A stretch of DNA of 64,000 nt from Imbricaverruca yamaguchii (lineage: Eukaryota > Arthropoda > Thecostraca > Neoverrucidae), in assembly GCA_034440575.1 (NCBI GenBank), contig JAOTOL010001366.1:268501-332500 (forward strand), given 5' to 3'. The notes under the pieces were generated by a model. The model searched no databases. It had not been told where the DNA came from and saw only the letters and a list, made by a program, of their open reading frames with translations. A program made the position numbers and the translations under genes. Position 1 is the stretch's first letter. Each line of letters begins with the position of its first letter. Shown piece after piece: positions 46,411 to 58,439 of this stretch.

Positions 46411-47150
46411 CCCAAGCTTTGTAGCTTCAGTTTTGCCTTTATCAGAAGCCTGCAGCTTTCTTCTTTGTCAGAAGCCTGCAAATAACTTCGTTCAACCTTT
46501 AAATGCAAGAACTTACGGAAATGCTCAAGAGAAGGCAATTTTGGGAATGAAAAATGCATGTTCAATTGAAAACATGTACTAAATAACGCAAAAATCAGTA
46601 TATCCAACGAGGTTGGTCTAGCATGTTGAAACTCCTGAGGAAAAGCCTTGTACGTAAGGTTTTTATATACGGTTACTTTCATCCTATTGGTGATAAAGTG
46701 CAGTGTAAGATTGCATAAGTACATACTTTGAAGATCACAACAACAAAGAGGAAAACCAAATTGTATGCTAGGGCACCCGGTTTGAAGAATCGACATTTCG
46801 CAACTATGATTTCCACAGTTTTATGATCTGTAGCAACCCATGAAGAATTCTGCGCACAAAGGTGAAAAATATTCAGCCTACAGGTAGCAAAACTGTGGGT
46901 TGCTCAGATTACGCATTTGAAGATTGTCGGAACAAAATTAAGGTAATAATATTAACCTAGTTGAGATCGTGGTTCCTCTTGCCCAGCACAAGAATGTTTA
47001 CATGTGTAGTTCTTAAAAGCTATTCTATCCAGGTAAATTCTTGGTTTTTGGATGATAACCGAACTTCAATCGACTATAAAGATGTATGTCTCGAAAGCTC
47101 ATAACTTCGGCATGTCTCGACGAGCCTTCAACGCAGCCCCTGTCAATTTC
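46411..47150. other. No gene recognised
   Basis: Two copies of tcagaagcctgca lie at 46442 and 46470. The remainder is AT-rich sequence without a supported coding region. Confidence 0.5.
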
Positions 47151-47975
47151 CATTAACCCTCGGGGTCTCCGCCGGGTCTCGGGGGTCTTCAACCACCCCC
47201 TCAGGTTGTTCGCGGAGTTTAGACGAACGGCGCACGGCGGCGCGCTCAAATTTGGCATACCTTTTCCCACATCAATTTGGCATGCTGTTGCAAAATTTTG
47301 AGGTCAGATCATCTAGGAGTCAACGAGTTAGTCAAGGTCAAGTGAGGTCACCTCCAAAAACGTTCAACCAGTCGTCACGCTTTAACGGATAAAGATATTT
47401 GGATGAAACGTTCAGCGTTTGCTTATTTTTAGGAATGCAGCAAAACGTACGAGTAGAATTTTTCATTTCTTTTTTCTGTTTTTGACTACGTACAAATGTT
47501 GCATATTTGCCATTTGCAGTTCAAATAGAAGATTCTGGCTAAAGGAAGCAATTCTTTGTTAGGGCAAGTTGACTTCCAACAACGTTTCTCGTTCTGCTTT
47601 ATCCATTAAAAAGGAAAATTAAAGAAAACTTCAAATGTCAAACTTTTGAAATTCCGCCCCCCTTACATTTTTTTTTGGGGGGGGGGAGGACAAAAATGTT
47701 ATGCCCTGGTCCACTTCCCTGTCCGTTTCGCATTCCAAATATTTTTTTTTCTCATATATCCCCAAAATGAACTCCCCACAGCCAAAACAATGGAAATCGT
47801 GAAAAGTCGTGAAAATCTAGCCCCCCTGATGACGACACTTTTTGGGGAAGTTGTTTTTGGTGGATCCGGACCATACTCGTCGAGCGTTTTCCGATGACAC
47901 CTCTTTCGTTTTGTGCGACGCTTAGTTTGGATTTTAGAGGGGGGTTATTAACTGCCCCCCCCCCCGAGACGGGGT
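47150..47975 (-). repeat. ~800-bp dispersed repeat, copy B
   Basis: Inverted relative to copies A and C. Carries ctcgggggtcttcaacc at its left, ttttcccacatcaatttggc, tcaaggtcaagtgaggtcac and tttggattttagagggggg at its right end. It forms a head-to-head inverted pair with copy C. Confidence 0.88.
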
Positions 47976-48124
47976 GTGAGGATCTAACTGGAGAGAGGAT
48001 CGGGGGTTAAGATATGCCATTTTTGGGACTTTTTCGAGTAAGGCAACACCAATCACGAGCACGATGCCTTTGCAAGAGAACATTCAAAATCCCAAAGTTT
48101 AGATTTTTATAGTAACCCTTTCCT

Positions 48125-48945
48125 GTCAAGTCCTCCCACCCCGTCTGGGGGGGGGCGGTTGAAGACCCCCTCGAAAATCCAAACTAAGCATCGCACGAAA
48201 ACGAAAGAGGCGTCATCGGAAAGCGCTCGACGAGTAGGGTCCGGGTCCACCCTCCAAAAAACATTCCCCCAAAAGTGACGTCACCAGGGGGCTAGATTTT
48301 CACGACTTTTGACGACTTACATTATGTTATGGACTCTGCGGAGTTCATTTTGGGGATATAGGAAAAAAATGTATTTGGAATGAAAAAGGACAGCGAAATC
48401 GACCAGGGCTATACATTTTTTGGCTCCCAAAAATAAAAATTATTTTTTTTCTCAAAATTTCAAAGTTTTGAGTTTTCAAGTTTCTTTAATTTTACCTTTC
48501 CAATGGGTAGAGAAGACCGAGAAACGTTGCTGGAAGTCGACTTGCACTCATAAAAAATGCTTACTTTAGCCAGAATCCTGTATTTTAACTGCAATGTGGC
48601 AAATACGCAAAATTGATATGTAGTCAAAAACGAAAAAAAAAGAAGAAAAATTGAACTGGTACGTTTTGTTGCATCCGTAAAGATAAGCAAACACTGAAAG
48701 TTTCATTAAAATATCTGTATCCGTTAAAGCATGACGACTGATTGAACTTTGTTGGAGGTGACCTCACTTGACCTTGACTAACTCATTGACCCTAGATGAC
48801 CTGACCTAAAATTTTGGAATGAGCATGTCAAATTGATGTGGGAAAAGGCATGCCAAATTTGAGCGCGCTGCCGCGCGTCGTTCGTCCGCTATCCGCGAAA
48901 AACCTGAGGGGGGGCGGTTGAAGACCCCCACGAGAAAGGACGGAT
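48125..48945 (+). repeat. ~800-bp dispersed repeat, copy C
   Basis: Bounded on both sides by ggggcggttgaagacccc (48153 and 48912). It is the reverse complement of copy B at about 80-90 percent by eye, separated by only about 160 bp. Confidence 0.88.
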
Positions 48946-49119
48946 TAATATTTGGTCGATTGCACCAAGGTTTTGTCATAACATATTTGGTTGCATTTAA
49001 AACATAGGGTTTGCTCTATTAGAGGTCGTGCGGTCTCGGCGCCTGGACACATTAGTAATCCTCCAGAAGTGGTGTCTTCTGAGTTTACGTGGGGGTGGGA
49101 GCGTCGGACACCGGTTAGG

Positions 49120-49205
49120 GAGTGTCTTCAACCGCCCCCTCCGGTTTTCCGCGGGTAGCGAAAAACCTGAGGGGGGTGGCGGTTGAAGACCCCCGAGACG
49201 GGACG
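49120..49205. repeat. Isolated inverted pair of dispersed-repeat tips
   Basis: gtcttcaaccgccccctccg (minus-type tip) is followed within 30 bp by aacctgaggggggtggcggt and tgaagacccccgagacggga (plus-type tip): two ~40-bp element tips facing each other without an element body. Confidence 0.75.
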
Positions 49206-49499
49206 GGTTTTGTTTTCATTGGCATTGACATTTGGCAGCCTGTGACGTCATCTGGGAGCTGATTTGGATTCGGCAGATTATCACGACAGCAAGAAGTGGT
49301 ACATTTCCACGTACGCTCCTGACTAGCAAGTATACGTGATAGGCGTAAATTATACGCCATATGAAAGCTTGTTTCATGGTATTTCGATAATCATGGTAGT
49401 CATTTACATGAACATTTCAGTTATTGTGTAAAATGGTGTTATTCAGACCAATGCCATATCCATTGACACTATTTAACTTAAGCGGCGCGAAGCACGTTG

Positions 49500-49600
49500 T
49501 GTGGTTAGCGCAGTTGGTAGCGCGTTAGTTTGTTGGGTGGTGGGTGTCCGGTTCGATGCTGGAGGCGCGCGGGTTTTCGTGCGCATAGCTGGAAGTCCTT
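49500..49600 (+). mobile_element. tRNA-derived SINE-like head
   Basis: Box A TTAGCGCAGTTGG at 49505 and box B GGTTCGATGC at 49550 have tRNA-like spacing. The sequence around them (gttggtagcgcgttagtttg) resembles a D-arm and anticodon arm. It does not fold to a complete acceptor stem, and a non-tRNA body follows. Confidence 0.5.
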
Positions 49601-50488
49601 CTAATACGTGACAGTGGATTAAGGCATTGCTCACATGGGACGATCAAGCAGATCATGCGATGGATTTTATGGCTGGCTAGTGATCATAAATACGGCACTT
49701 TTCGTTGACTGAGTCCACGGAAGACGACCTGTTGGCACATCACGAGCGAGGATCATTAGTTTCCCATTTAAAGGCAAATACATGAAGTAGATAGTGATGC
49801 AATATGTACTCACTAATTGCGACACCTGACATGAACTAAGCGTTTTGCTTCACACTACTGATTTAAGTAATTATGGCTATTGATATGGCTGCATGCAAGT
49901 ATGTTGATTAGGCACGATAAATGAGCCACGTGGATGCGCGTTTTCTATTCACAATTAGAGCTTAACTTGACCACTGAGGCCGAATAGGATTTTCCGACGC
50001 TCAATACAAGACAATAGTAGCATTGTCCGACACACAATGCTATGCGAACAAACAATGCTATGTGCTCCCAGTTGGAAAACAAGGCACACGCATGCGAGAC
50101 CGCCCACGTCGCGACCCTATCAGTAACTGTGTGCACATCTGAATGACATGCTCATTTTTGCAGGTACTCAGACTTATGAAGTTGGGTTGGGGAGAGGAAA
50201 ATGTTCATTCTGATGGCCAAAGTTACTCCGAAACCATTTGTAGGTGAAGCTTGCCGATGGTTAAGCTTCAACCTCATGTTTTTCTTTCGCGTGGGCAGGA
50301 GGGCGGAGGTGGGGGGGGGGGATCGATGACTGAGGCGACCGAATCAATGATTCAGTAGGCCAGGGTCACAAAGTGACACTCCTGGCGTGCGCTAAAACGC
50401 AAGTTCTGTGGGACTAACTGTCCTCCCCACTACCACATCGCACTCCTTACAGCCTTCTGGAATGTCGTCCATATTTCCCTGTGATTTA

Positions 50489-50490
<2 letters not shown>
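49601..50490. other. No gene recognised
   Basis: Unique-looking sequence with a G-run at 50311-50320 and short palindromes such as gaatcaatgattc at 50341. Ends at a (CA)n tract. Confidence 0.5.

Positions 50491-50520
<30 letters not shown>
50490..50520. repeat. (CA)n microsatellite
   Basis: About 14 CA dinucleotides immediately 5' of the CR1-like element. Confidence 0.95.
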
Positions 50521-50569
50521 TTATATATAAATGTATACATATGTATGCACATATATCCATACATGTTCC

Positions 50570-52276
50570 ATACATTCAAATCAGTGTTTACATTGGAAGA
50601 TTACATTGGAATGACCAATCTGCCGACCGTACACCATAGTTCAGTGACATGGGATCTGACAAATGATGTTGATTTCATTGATAGTGATGTTGTTTACAAT
50701 CATATCAGGAAAATAAAGCCAAACAAGGCAGCAGGATCTGATGACATTCATGCTAGGGTGCTGCGGGAAACTGAGTTTCACAAAATGAAATTCCAACTGA
50801 TTGGAAAAAGGCAAATGTGGTTCCTATTTTCAAGAAAGGAGAAAGAGGGAAAGTTGAAAACTGTAGGCCAGTAAGTCTCACATCCATAGTCTGCAAGGTA
50901 CTCAAATCAATTATCAAGGATAGAATAGTTAGTTATCTGGAAGGTAGCAGATTGATTCAAGATACTCAACATGAGTTTAGAAAAGGACGATCGTGTCTCA
51001 CAAACCTCTTGGACTTTTTGAACTTCGCCACAGAACAATTTGATCAGGGAAATCAGGTTGATGTAGCATATCTTGACTTTAGTAAGGCCTTTGACAAGGC
51101 CTTTGACAAGGTATAAACGGTTAATGATACAGCTTCAGTCCTATGGTACTGCAGGTAGCATCTTAAAATGGATAGACTTGTGGCTTTCAGATAGACAGCA
51201 AAGAGTGATGCTAAATGGTACAAAGTCATCATGGCAAAATGTTCTTTCTGGAGTCCCCCAGGGGTCAGTACTAGGGCCATTACTGTTCATTATATTTGTA
51301 AATAACATTGAAAGTGGTCTAAGCAGTAAAGTTTTGAAATTTGCGGATGATTTGAAGGTCTTTAGGGCAATAACAGGTCAAGATGAGCATATCTCGCTGC
51401 AAAAAGACTTAGACGAACTTGTGAAGTGGTCCGAAGAATGGCAAATTAAAATTAATTTTGACAAGTGCAAAATCATGCATGTAGGTAAGCAGCATATGAA
51501 GGCTCCATACTTGATGGGTGGCCAAGTGCTATCAGTGACTCAACAGGAGAAGGATTTAGGTGTTATTTTAAACACAAAACTGGGGGCCTCAGAACACACC
51601 AAGGAAGCCAGGAAGAAGGCACTGAGAATGCTCGGGGCAACAAATAGGAATGTATCATACAAAAGTGAGGAAGTGATCAGGAAGCTTTACTGTGCATACG
51701 TCAGGCCACATTTGGGATATTGCATCCAAGCTTGGTCTCTTAGATATGAAAAAGATTGTTGGCTTTTAGAGAGAGTACAAAAGAGGGCTACAAAAATGGT
51801 TAATGGCATAAGCAACCTGGCATATGAGGAAAGATTGAAGAAATTGAATATGTTTTCACTTAGATATAGAAGGCTGAGAGGAGATCTCATCGAGGTCTTT
51901 AAATTTGTCCATGGTCTGGAGAGGGGATACCTCGGGGAAATGTTTGAATTTAACAGAAATGATGCAATTAGAGGTCATAAATTCAAAATTAAAGTTAACC
52001 ACAGCAGAACAAGGTTAAGGCAAACTTTCTTCACCAACAGGGTAGTAGAACACTGGAACCAGCTGCCAGAAAACATCGTCAGTAGCAGCACATTGAATAT
52101 CTTTAAAAACAGCATAGACAATCATTATAAGAATAGAGGGCTTGCTTTTTAGTATTACAGGGAGGGCTGATTGACAGATTTGGTGGGCAACTGGTTCAGT
52201 GTACGGAGTGCAATCAAGAGGGGCCCTTGTGGCTCATAGTTGCACTGATCTTTTATGCCTTTATGTCTTTATGTAT
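50570..52276 (+). pseudogene. CR1/L2-like non-LTR retrotransposon reverse transcriptase, 5'-truncated and frameshifted
   Basis: Three successive frames carry the RT in order: IRKIKPNKAAGSDDIHARVL (about 50700-50770), FKKGERGKVENCRPVSLTS (50826-50890), ILKWIDLWLSDRQQRVMLNG, GVPQGSVLGPLLF, KFADDLKV with the catalytic Asp pair, then the C-terminal YVRPHLGYCIQAWS and RRLRGDLIEVFKF regions, ending at TAG 52150-52152. Its defects are a segment missing between the first two parts, a 12-bp duplication aaggcctttgac (51084-51107), and loss of about five bases just after it that shifts frame. The endonuclease is absent (5' truncation). The 3' tail is a short repeat of tttatgtc/tttatgcc (52252-52274), typical of this superfamily. 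Clade assignment is by motif only. Confidence 0.9.
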
Positions 52277-52287
52277 ACATGTAAATG

Positions 52288-52289
<2 letters not shown>

Positions 52290-52339
<50 letters not shown>

Positions 52340-52352
52340 ATATATATATATG
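52290..52352. repeat. (TA)n microsatellite
   Basis: TA dinucleotides directly downstream of the retrotransposon tail. Confidence 0.95.
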
Positions 52353-52800
52353 CCTTGGAAACGCGCTATGCCAGCTAGAACATGATCATGACTACCACAT
52401 GTGCAATGACGGTTACTTGCTCGTTCCAGAACAGCCTGTAGCCGAGGTTGAGGAACAGGTAGGTAAGCGCGGCGATGGAGAGTCGCAGCTACTAATTAGA
52501 CCCCGACGGTACATCCTTGCCCATCCGAAAAAATATCGCTTCCGGAAGACGCGGATACGCGCGAATCTACTCCGCGAGAACAGCCGCAATGCCCCAGCAC
52601 ATCAGAGCCACAATTCAGGCGGATATAGCTTCACTCGCGAGAAGTTGAATACATGAAGACGAAACCATTCACACCTTACTCCACTACGTTTCTCCGCGTT
52701 GCTTCATTTGCGCCATGTTCGATGTGCGACACGTCACGTACCCGTACACCAACACACCAGTAGCCTCCTGGGTATTGTGTGTGTGGGGGTGAACTTTGGC
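52353..52800. other. No gene confirmed; GC-rich segment of uncertain nature
   Basis: Bases 52370-52640 are GC-richer than the neighbourhood and open on the plus strand, while the minus strand reads AALTYLFLNLGYRLFWNEQ, which looks membrane-like. Neither has both splice signals and a recognisable family. Confidence 0.3.
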
Positions 52801-52809
52801 AGTCTGCCA

Positions 52810-55800
52810 TCTTGTGGTGATGTCGGCTGTTCCGGTTGTTGAGAAGACGTGTTAGAGAGTGAGCAGCGTAGGGTAGGAGGATGTAACAGAGGGGGATGGG
52901 TTGGTTGTTCTGCCGAGCGATGTTGAAGTAGAGTTGACGTAGTCTTGAATAGTAGAGTTGAGGTGGTCCTAATCGCTATTTGGTTAACACTGCAAGAACA
53001 TAGTTTTCTATGTCATTTTGTAACGTATCTTTTACTTTTTCCGTTTTTCTCGTTTTTTGTTCATTTTTTTATTTTTCTTTCAACGTATCTTTTCCCTTTT
53101 GTCTCTTTTTCTCGTGTTTTTTTTCTTCACAATTGTTCCAGTATGCGTGTAATATTGAGAAAGTGGAAGAGGTGTTCGTGTAATGCTGGATGGTCGTCGC
53201 TGAAGATCGTAGTGAGGTTCAGTGGGATGTTGTTTGTTGTGCAGTAGTTTGTGATAGGCTGTCTTTGGTTGTTGTATTTGGTGCAGTATATGAGTATGTG
53301 CATAATTGTGAGTGTGTGATGGCATGTGGTGCATTGTGGTCGTTGATTTAGTAGGAGGTAGGAGTGTGTGAGTGTTGTGTGTCATATGCGTAGTCGTGTT
53401 AGTGTCCGTTCTTTGAGTCGGGTGTTTTTGTTGATGGAGTGCCAGTATTCGTGCTTGGGGTGTATTTCGTGTAGCTGTGTTTCTGCTGTATCCCAGGTTT
53501 GTTGTATTTGCTTGTTGATGGCCCGTCGTATCGTGGGGCAGTAGTCAGATTGTGAATAGAGACATTGAGTGGTTTGTTGTAGTGTTGTGGCTATGTTTGC
53601 TTCTGTGTCTGCGTGCTCGTTGCCATGTATGTCTGTGTTTCTTGGGATCCAGAGAAGTAGTGGAAGTTGTTGTATGATTAGTTCTTTGTGGATGTGTACT
53701 ATTTTAGCTATGAGAGGGTGTTTGTATTTGGTGTAGGGTGTTATGCTCTGCAGTGCTGATTTTGCGTCCGTGGCTATGATGTTGTGTTCAATTTTGGTGT
53801 AGATGGTGCAGTATGCCGAAAAGATTGCGAATTATTCAGATGTGTGTGTGTGTATGCTATGTCGTGCAGATGGGCACGTAGGATGACCCGTGGCGGTGCT
53901 GCGCTGGGGTACAGCACCGCAGCTGTGCCCGTCTGCTGTGCATGTGATTTGGAACCGTCTGCATATATGATGTAGTTGGCATATTGTGCTGTGAATTGTA
54001 AGAATAATTGTATTTTTACGTGTGTATATGTGCTTTTTGGTTTGTCAATAAGGAAATGTGTGTTGGATGTAGGTTGTTTCCACCATGCGATGGGTTGTGG
54101 GAGTGGTGTTGTTTTGGGGAGTGTTATATCTAGTGTTTGGGTGTGGTATGCGGCAGCCTATCGTAGTCTTTAGTGGTGTTGATCTCATGAGTTGGTGTAC
54201 GCGTGCTGTGCGGAGTTTTAGTGCCTGGGTGCATGGGCGTTGTTTCGTGAGTTGTGTCTTGTAGTTGTACCTAAGTGTTGCTTCTGTGCGTCTATGCTGC
54301 AGTTCTGGTATGTGGTTGTATATGTGAAGAGCAAGAGAAGGTGAGGTGATGTAGACTCTTGTGGCTATTTGACGTTGACGCATTAACGTTGAAGAGAATC
54401 TAGAATTTTGAGGATTGATTTAGCTGCATTTTCGAAGTGTAGGTATCCGTATTCCAAAATTGGCCGAATGAGCGACTTGTAAAGAGCTAGAAGTGTGTTT
54501 CGGTCAGATCTACAGTGTGTGCTGGATTGTGCTCGAAGAACGTTTATTCTTTTTTATGTGCGGTTTTGAATATCTAAGATGTGTGGCCGAAAGGTGAGAT
54601 TTGAGTCGAATGTGATGATACCTAGAAATTTTGCTGTGGTAACGAATGGTATGGGTGTGTGGTCTATTTTTAGTGGTTGTAAGCTTGTGTATTCGTGGTA
54701 GACGAAAATGATGCACTTCGATTTGTGTGGTGCGATGTGTAGGTTTAGAAGGGCGAGTTTGTTGTGTAGTTTGTTGTGTAGTTGTGTAGCATTAATGAGG
54801 TTTGTAGTAATCCTAGTGCGTTGTTTGGTGTTTCGTGTGAGGTCCATGTAGGTGTTGTAGCAGTAGTCTGCCCTGTATGTCTATGTTGTGTAGGTGTTGT
54901 TGTAGTGCTGTTATGTTGATGGTGTCGTAGGCTTGCTTAAGGTCCAGGAAGATGGCGACAGTGGAGCGTTTCCTTGCCGCCGCTTCCTGGATGTGTGTTA
55001 TAAGGTAAGTAAGGTTGTCTAAACATGATGGATTATGAAGGAAGCCTGATTGCATAGGAGATATTAGTTTTTGTGTTTGGATGATGTATAGAAGGATTTT
55101 TTTTTGGACAAGGCGTTCGATTAGTTTGTGGAAGCAGCTAGTGAGCGCAATAAGGCGATAGGAGCTGCAGAGAGTTGAGTCCGTGTTTTGTTTAGGTATA
55201 GTTATGAGAAAAGCATTTCACCATGATTGTGGTATGTATGTGTGGCCCATGCGGTGTTGTAAGTGTCGAGTAATGTGTGCAGTGCTGATGTTGATGGGTG
55301 TTTGAAGAAGGAATAGTGAATGTTGTCCGGTCCTACACTTGTGCTACCTGTCTGTGCGATTGCTAATTGTAGTTATGTGAGTGTAAATCTAGTGTTGTAA
55401 AGGTGTGTGCGTGTGTGTCAGATTGGATGTAGGGGGGGGTTCGTGGAAGTGTAGATGATCTAAGATGATAATGTTTTGCGAATACGTTTGCTATTCTTTG
55501 TGGGTCTGTTGTGGTGTTGTTGTTGTGTCGAAGTGTGATGGTTTTGGTTCGGCGTCTTTGTCGGTGTTGGGATGCTTTCAAAAGTTTCCAAATTTCGCCG
55601 ATAGGTGTAAATGTGTTAAATTTAGTGCAAAATGTGTTCCAGAAGTTCTTTTTTTTTGCGTTTTTGATGATTGTTTTACCTTGTGTTCTCAGTTGTTTGT
55701 ATATTATGAGTGCTTCCGGTGTGCGGTGCTTTCCGTATCTGTGTCTTGCATGGTTCCTTGCGCGGATCGCCCGGTGGCATTCGTCACTCCACCAGGGAGC

Positions 55801-57730
55801 AGCGCGAGGTTTGTGCTGGCGTCGTGGATTTGTTTGTGGTATGTGTTGATGTGCTGTGGTGATGAGGATGTCTGCTAATTGTTCTGGTGATAGTTGAGGG
55901 TTGTAGGCTGTTTGGGCTGCTAGGGATTCTGAGAAATGGGTACAGGAAGCTTTTTTGAGGTTCCACCGGCCAGGCTGGGGATTGGGTGGGCCAGTGGTCG
56001 GGATTTTGTTGAAGGTTATGGTGTTGGGTGCGTGGTCGCTGAAATGTGGGTCTGCATCGGCTGTCCAGGATAGGGTAAGGGCTAGGCGTGATAAATGCGA
56101 GGTTTACGTCTGGGGTTGTCGGAGGTGGGAGCTAATTGGGACGAGGTAGTTTGGTGTTCCGGTGTTAAGTATTGTGAGGTTGTGGTTGGTCGCTAGTGTG
56201 ATGAGTATGCGTGCTCTGTTATCAGGTGCTGTTGTGCGTCTGTTCCATAGTGGGTGGTGTGAGTTGAAGTCTCCAGTAAATATCACTGGGGTGTTAATTT
56301 GGTCAAGTGCTTTGTCTAGTTCCAAAAGGGTTTCCGTGTTCCGTGAGGGGGGGTCGTATATGCTAGTGAGTGTGCAGGCTGTGTTGTGGAGGTGTATTTA
56401 TGTTAGCAATATATCTGCTGTGGTGTTGAATTGTATCAGGCGTGTGGTGTCGTGTTCTTAATGTATCTGCAAACACCGCTTGATCTGTGTGTGTTGTGAG
56501 TTTCTTGTCGGTGTAGTGTGTATTGAGGAATGATAAATGCCATGGAACGTTGTATTTGAAGTGGGTTTCTTGTATGCAGAGTGCTGTATGACTTGATGGT
56601 AGTGGGTAGTGTTTGAATTCTGGTCAGTGTCCTATGAGAGCATGAGTATTCCATTTTTCCATTGGTGATTGGTGTCCCTTTATGTGTCTAATTTTAGTTA
56701 GCAAGTAGGCGTCAGTGGTGTCGTTTGCTTGCATGAGAAGGGCCCCAGACAAGAGTGGTTTGGCGTGTAGGGGCGCTCCTGTATAGTGGGAGATCTCCCC
56801 ATCCACCAGCCAGGGGTCAGGGAGCCCACTGGCTCCCCGTTTCCCCGGCGGCAGATGAAGTAATCCCCCGTGGGTGTTGGTTCGGTGGTGGTCATGTTGC
56901 GTTGCTGCTGTCTGCGTTTGTGTTGTTTTGTGGTATTGGGTATAGAGCGAAAGTGGCAGGTGGGTGTGACACAATATACTGAGCAGTTTTGGCAGAGAGT
57001 AAAGAAAGGCGTGAAGAAAGCACGACAGGTGCAAAAGTGGGGACAGATAAAGTCGAAGAGTACCCAAGGAAGTCAGAAACTGTGCGTGTAGAAAGCACGG
57101 AAAGACAGATCAGATGAAGATCGTGCAGAGGGCACTAGAGGGAAGGTCGGGTGGGCGTTCGGGGAGCCCGGGGTGGGAGGGAGTGGCAGCACCGCCGGAC
57201 TGACCTTGTAGTCGAGTAGAGGTAGCCTGGTAGGTGTAGATAAAGATGAAGTGAAGAAGAAGCACTGCAGTGTGACACACGAAAGTTGGTCTTGAATATG
57301 TAGAGGCAGATGCAGAAGCACGTATAGGCAGATGTAGAAGCGAGGTGCTAGAGTTGAACTTGAAGATGCTGGAGAGTCGGCTTAGAAGTCTTGAAGTCTT
57401 GAGAGGCTGAAGATAGATTAGAGGGGCGGGAAGGTAATGGTCGCGTGCGAAGGGCGGAATGGGGATGATAGTGAGGTCTGTGTGCGGTGTGCATATGTAT
57501 ATGTATTGGTGGCAGGTGGCAGGTGACAGTTGGCAGGTGGCAGGCGGCGTTTTCTTCCTGGGCCCCAGGACCGCAACCGTGACTGTGACTGGCGTCTTCT
57601 TCCTCCTCTTTGTCTTCCGGACCAAACTCGATTGATCCCGGCAGGCAAAGCAATCCAAGTCGGCGGAGTTGGTGTGCGGAGCCAGAACGAATCGTGTTCC
57701 TGAGTCATCTAGTAGCAGCAATGGAAGTCA
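52810..57730 (-). pseudogene. Non-LTR retrotransposon with endonuclease, RT and RNase H remnants, internally deleted
   Basis: Reading the minus strand from 57.1 kb down, the parts are in element order but in several frames. The endonuclease part carries LCIQETHF (about 56590) and FTGDFNSHHPLWNRR (about 56280). A linker has PWWSDECHRAIRARN (about 55760). The RT part has YRLIALTSCFHKLIERLV (about 55150), QSGFLHNPSC and AIFLDLKQAYDT (54920-55055). The end of RT reads LHIAPHKSKCIIF (about 54720), with TAKFLGI after it. RNase H has YADGSK (53960), IATDAKSALQSI (53770) and the HGNEHADTEA box (53610). Between LLLQHLHGPH and TNLINATQLH the polymerase YADD-box region is missing, and stops interrupt RNase H. 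RNase H plus endonuclease suggests an I/R1/jockey-type lineage. gccatcttg(tg)gtg at 52806 and 57731 could be an imperfect target-site duplication. Confidence 0.88.
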
Positions 57731-58170
57731 GCCATCTTGGTGTCGCGCACTCGGGAACCATAACGCGTGTGCCGAGCAATGGGTGCAGTAGACCGTTACA
57801 CAAAATCAAGGTCGCAATTTTCATGCTCCTCAAGGTTGCCCCGATTACCCATCATGAAAGACGTTTGGAGACCAAATTTCAACTCTCTGGCTCTTACCCA
57901 GACTTGGCAACTTTTTGAACGTTTTGGACGGATCGAATACACTAAATCGCCATTAGCATGCTATTGGTACTTTCCTTATCACTGTAAAAAAAATGTGACG
58001 CACGCTTCTGAAAGGAACTAAGTGCATTACCGGCCAGGGATATATTCAGACACAAATACAAACATACCTATCCTGATTCTTGTCAGTGTACACTTGTACA
58101 GACGGTACCGTATAAATCATACACATTACACAGGTGTCTCCAAGGCCTGAGACCATCTCAGCGCCACCGC
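57731..58170. other. No gene recognised
   Basis: Flank of the retrotransposon insertion. No supported coding region. Confidence 0.5.
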
Positions 58171-58174
58171 CAAG

Positions 58175-58430
58175 CTAGTTGCGACCTTTCCTCTCGTACA
58201 CTTCCTGATGTTGATCTAAGACGGCGTTTGACTTCTCCTTCTTGCGTTTGTACACCACGCGAAGCAGGTACTGCTTTTGATCCTCATCTCGCGTGATCGT
58301 GGAGTTATATCGCTGGATCAAGGCTATTCCGCGCTCCGCGCAGTCGTTGGTAACACTCAACATCTGGGCTCGCTGTTTCAGACGCAGATAGCCTTGGTCT
58401 TCTGACCATGTCGCTGGGGCAATGTCATGT
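58175..58430 (-). pseudogene. Fragment of an invertebrate repeat-associated protein family (VTND..AERG motif)
   Basis: The minus strand is open for about 85 codons, ending at TAG 58175: ATWSEDQGYLRLKQRAQMLS, then VTNDCAERGIALIQRYNSTI, then TRDEDQKQYLLRVV. I associate VTND-x-AERG followed by DE.QKQ.LL.VV with the C-terminus of a protein family that recurs in many invertebrate genomes and is probably mobile-element-derived. That association is from memory and is not proven here. There is no upstream start or domain, so it is a partial relic. Confidence 0.4.
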
Positions 58431-58439
58431 CAAATAAAC

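Noticed and set aside
45931..46485. 184-codon frames on both strands
   Set aside because: They translate a compound GGAC/TA/CATC microsatellite.
52380..52660. Possible exon on either strand (VPEQPVAEVEEQ on plus; AALTYLFLNLGYRLFW on minus)
   Set aside because: Each reading has only partial splice support and they contradict each other; no family recognised.
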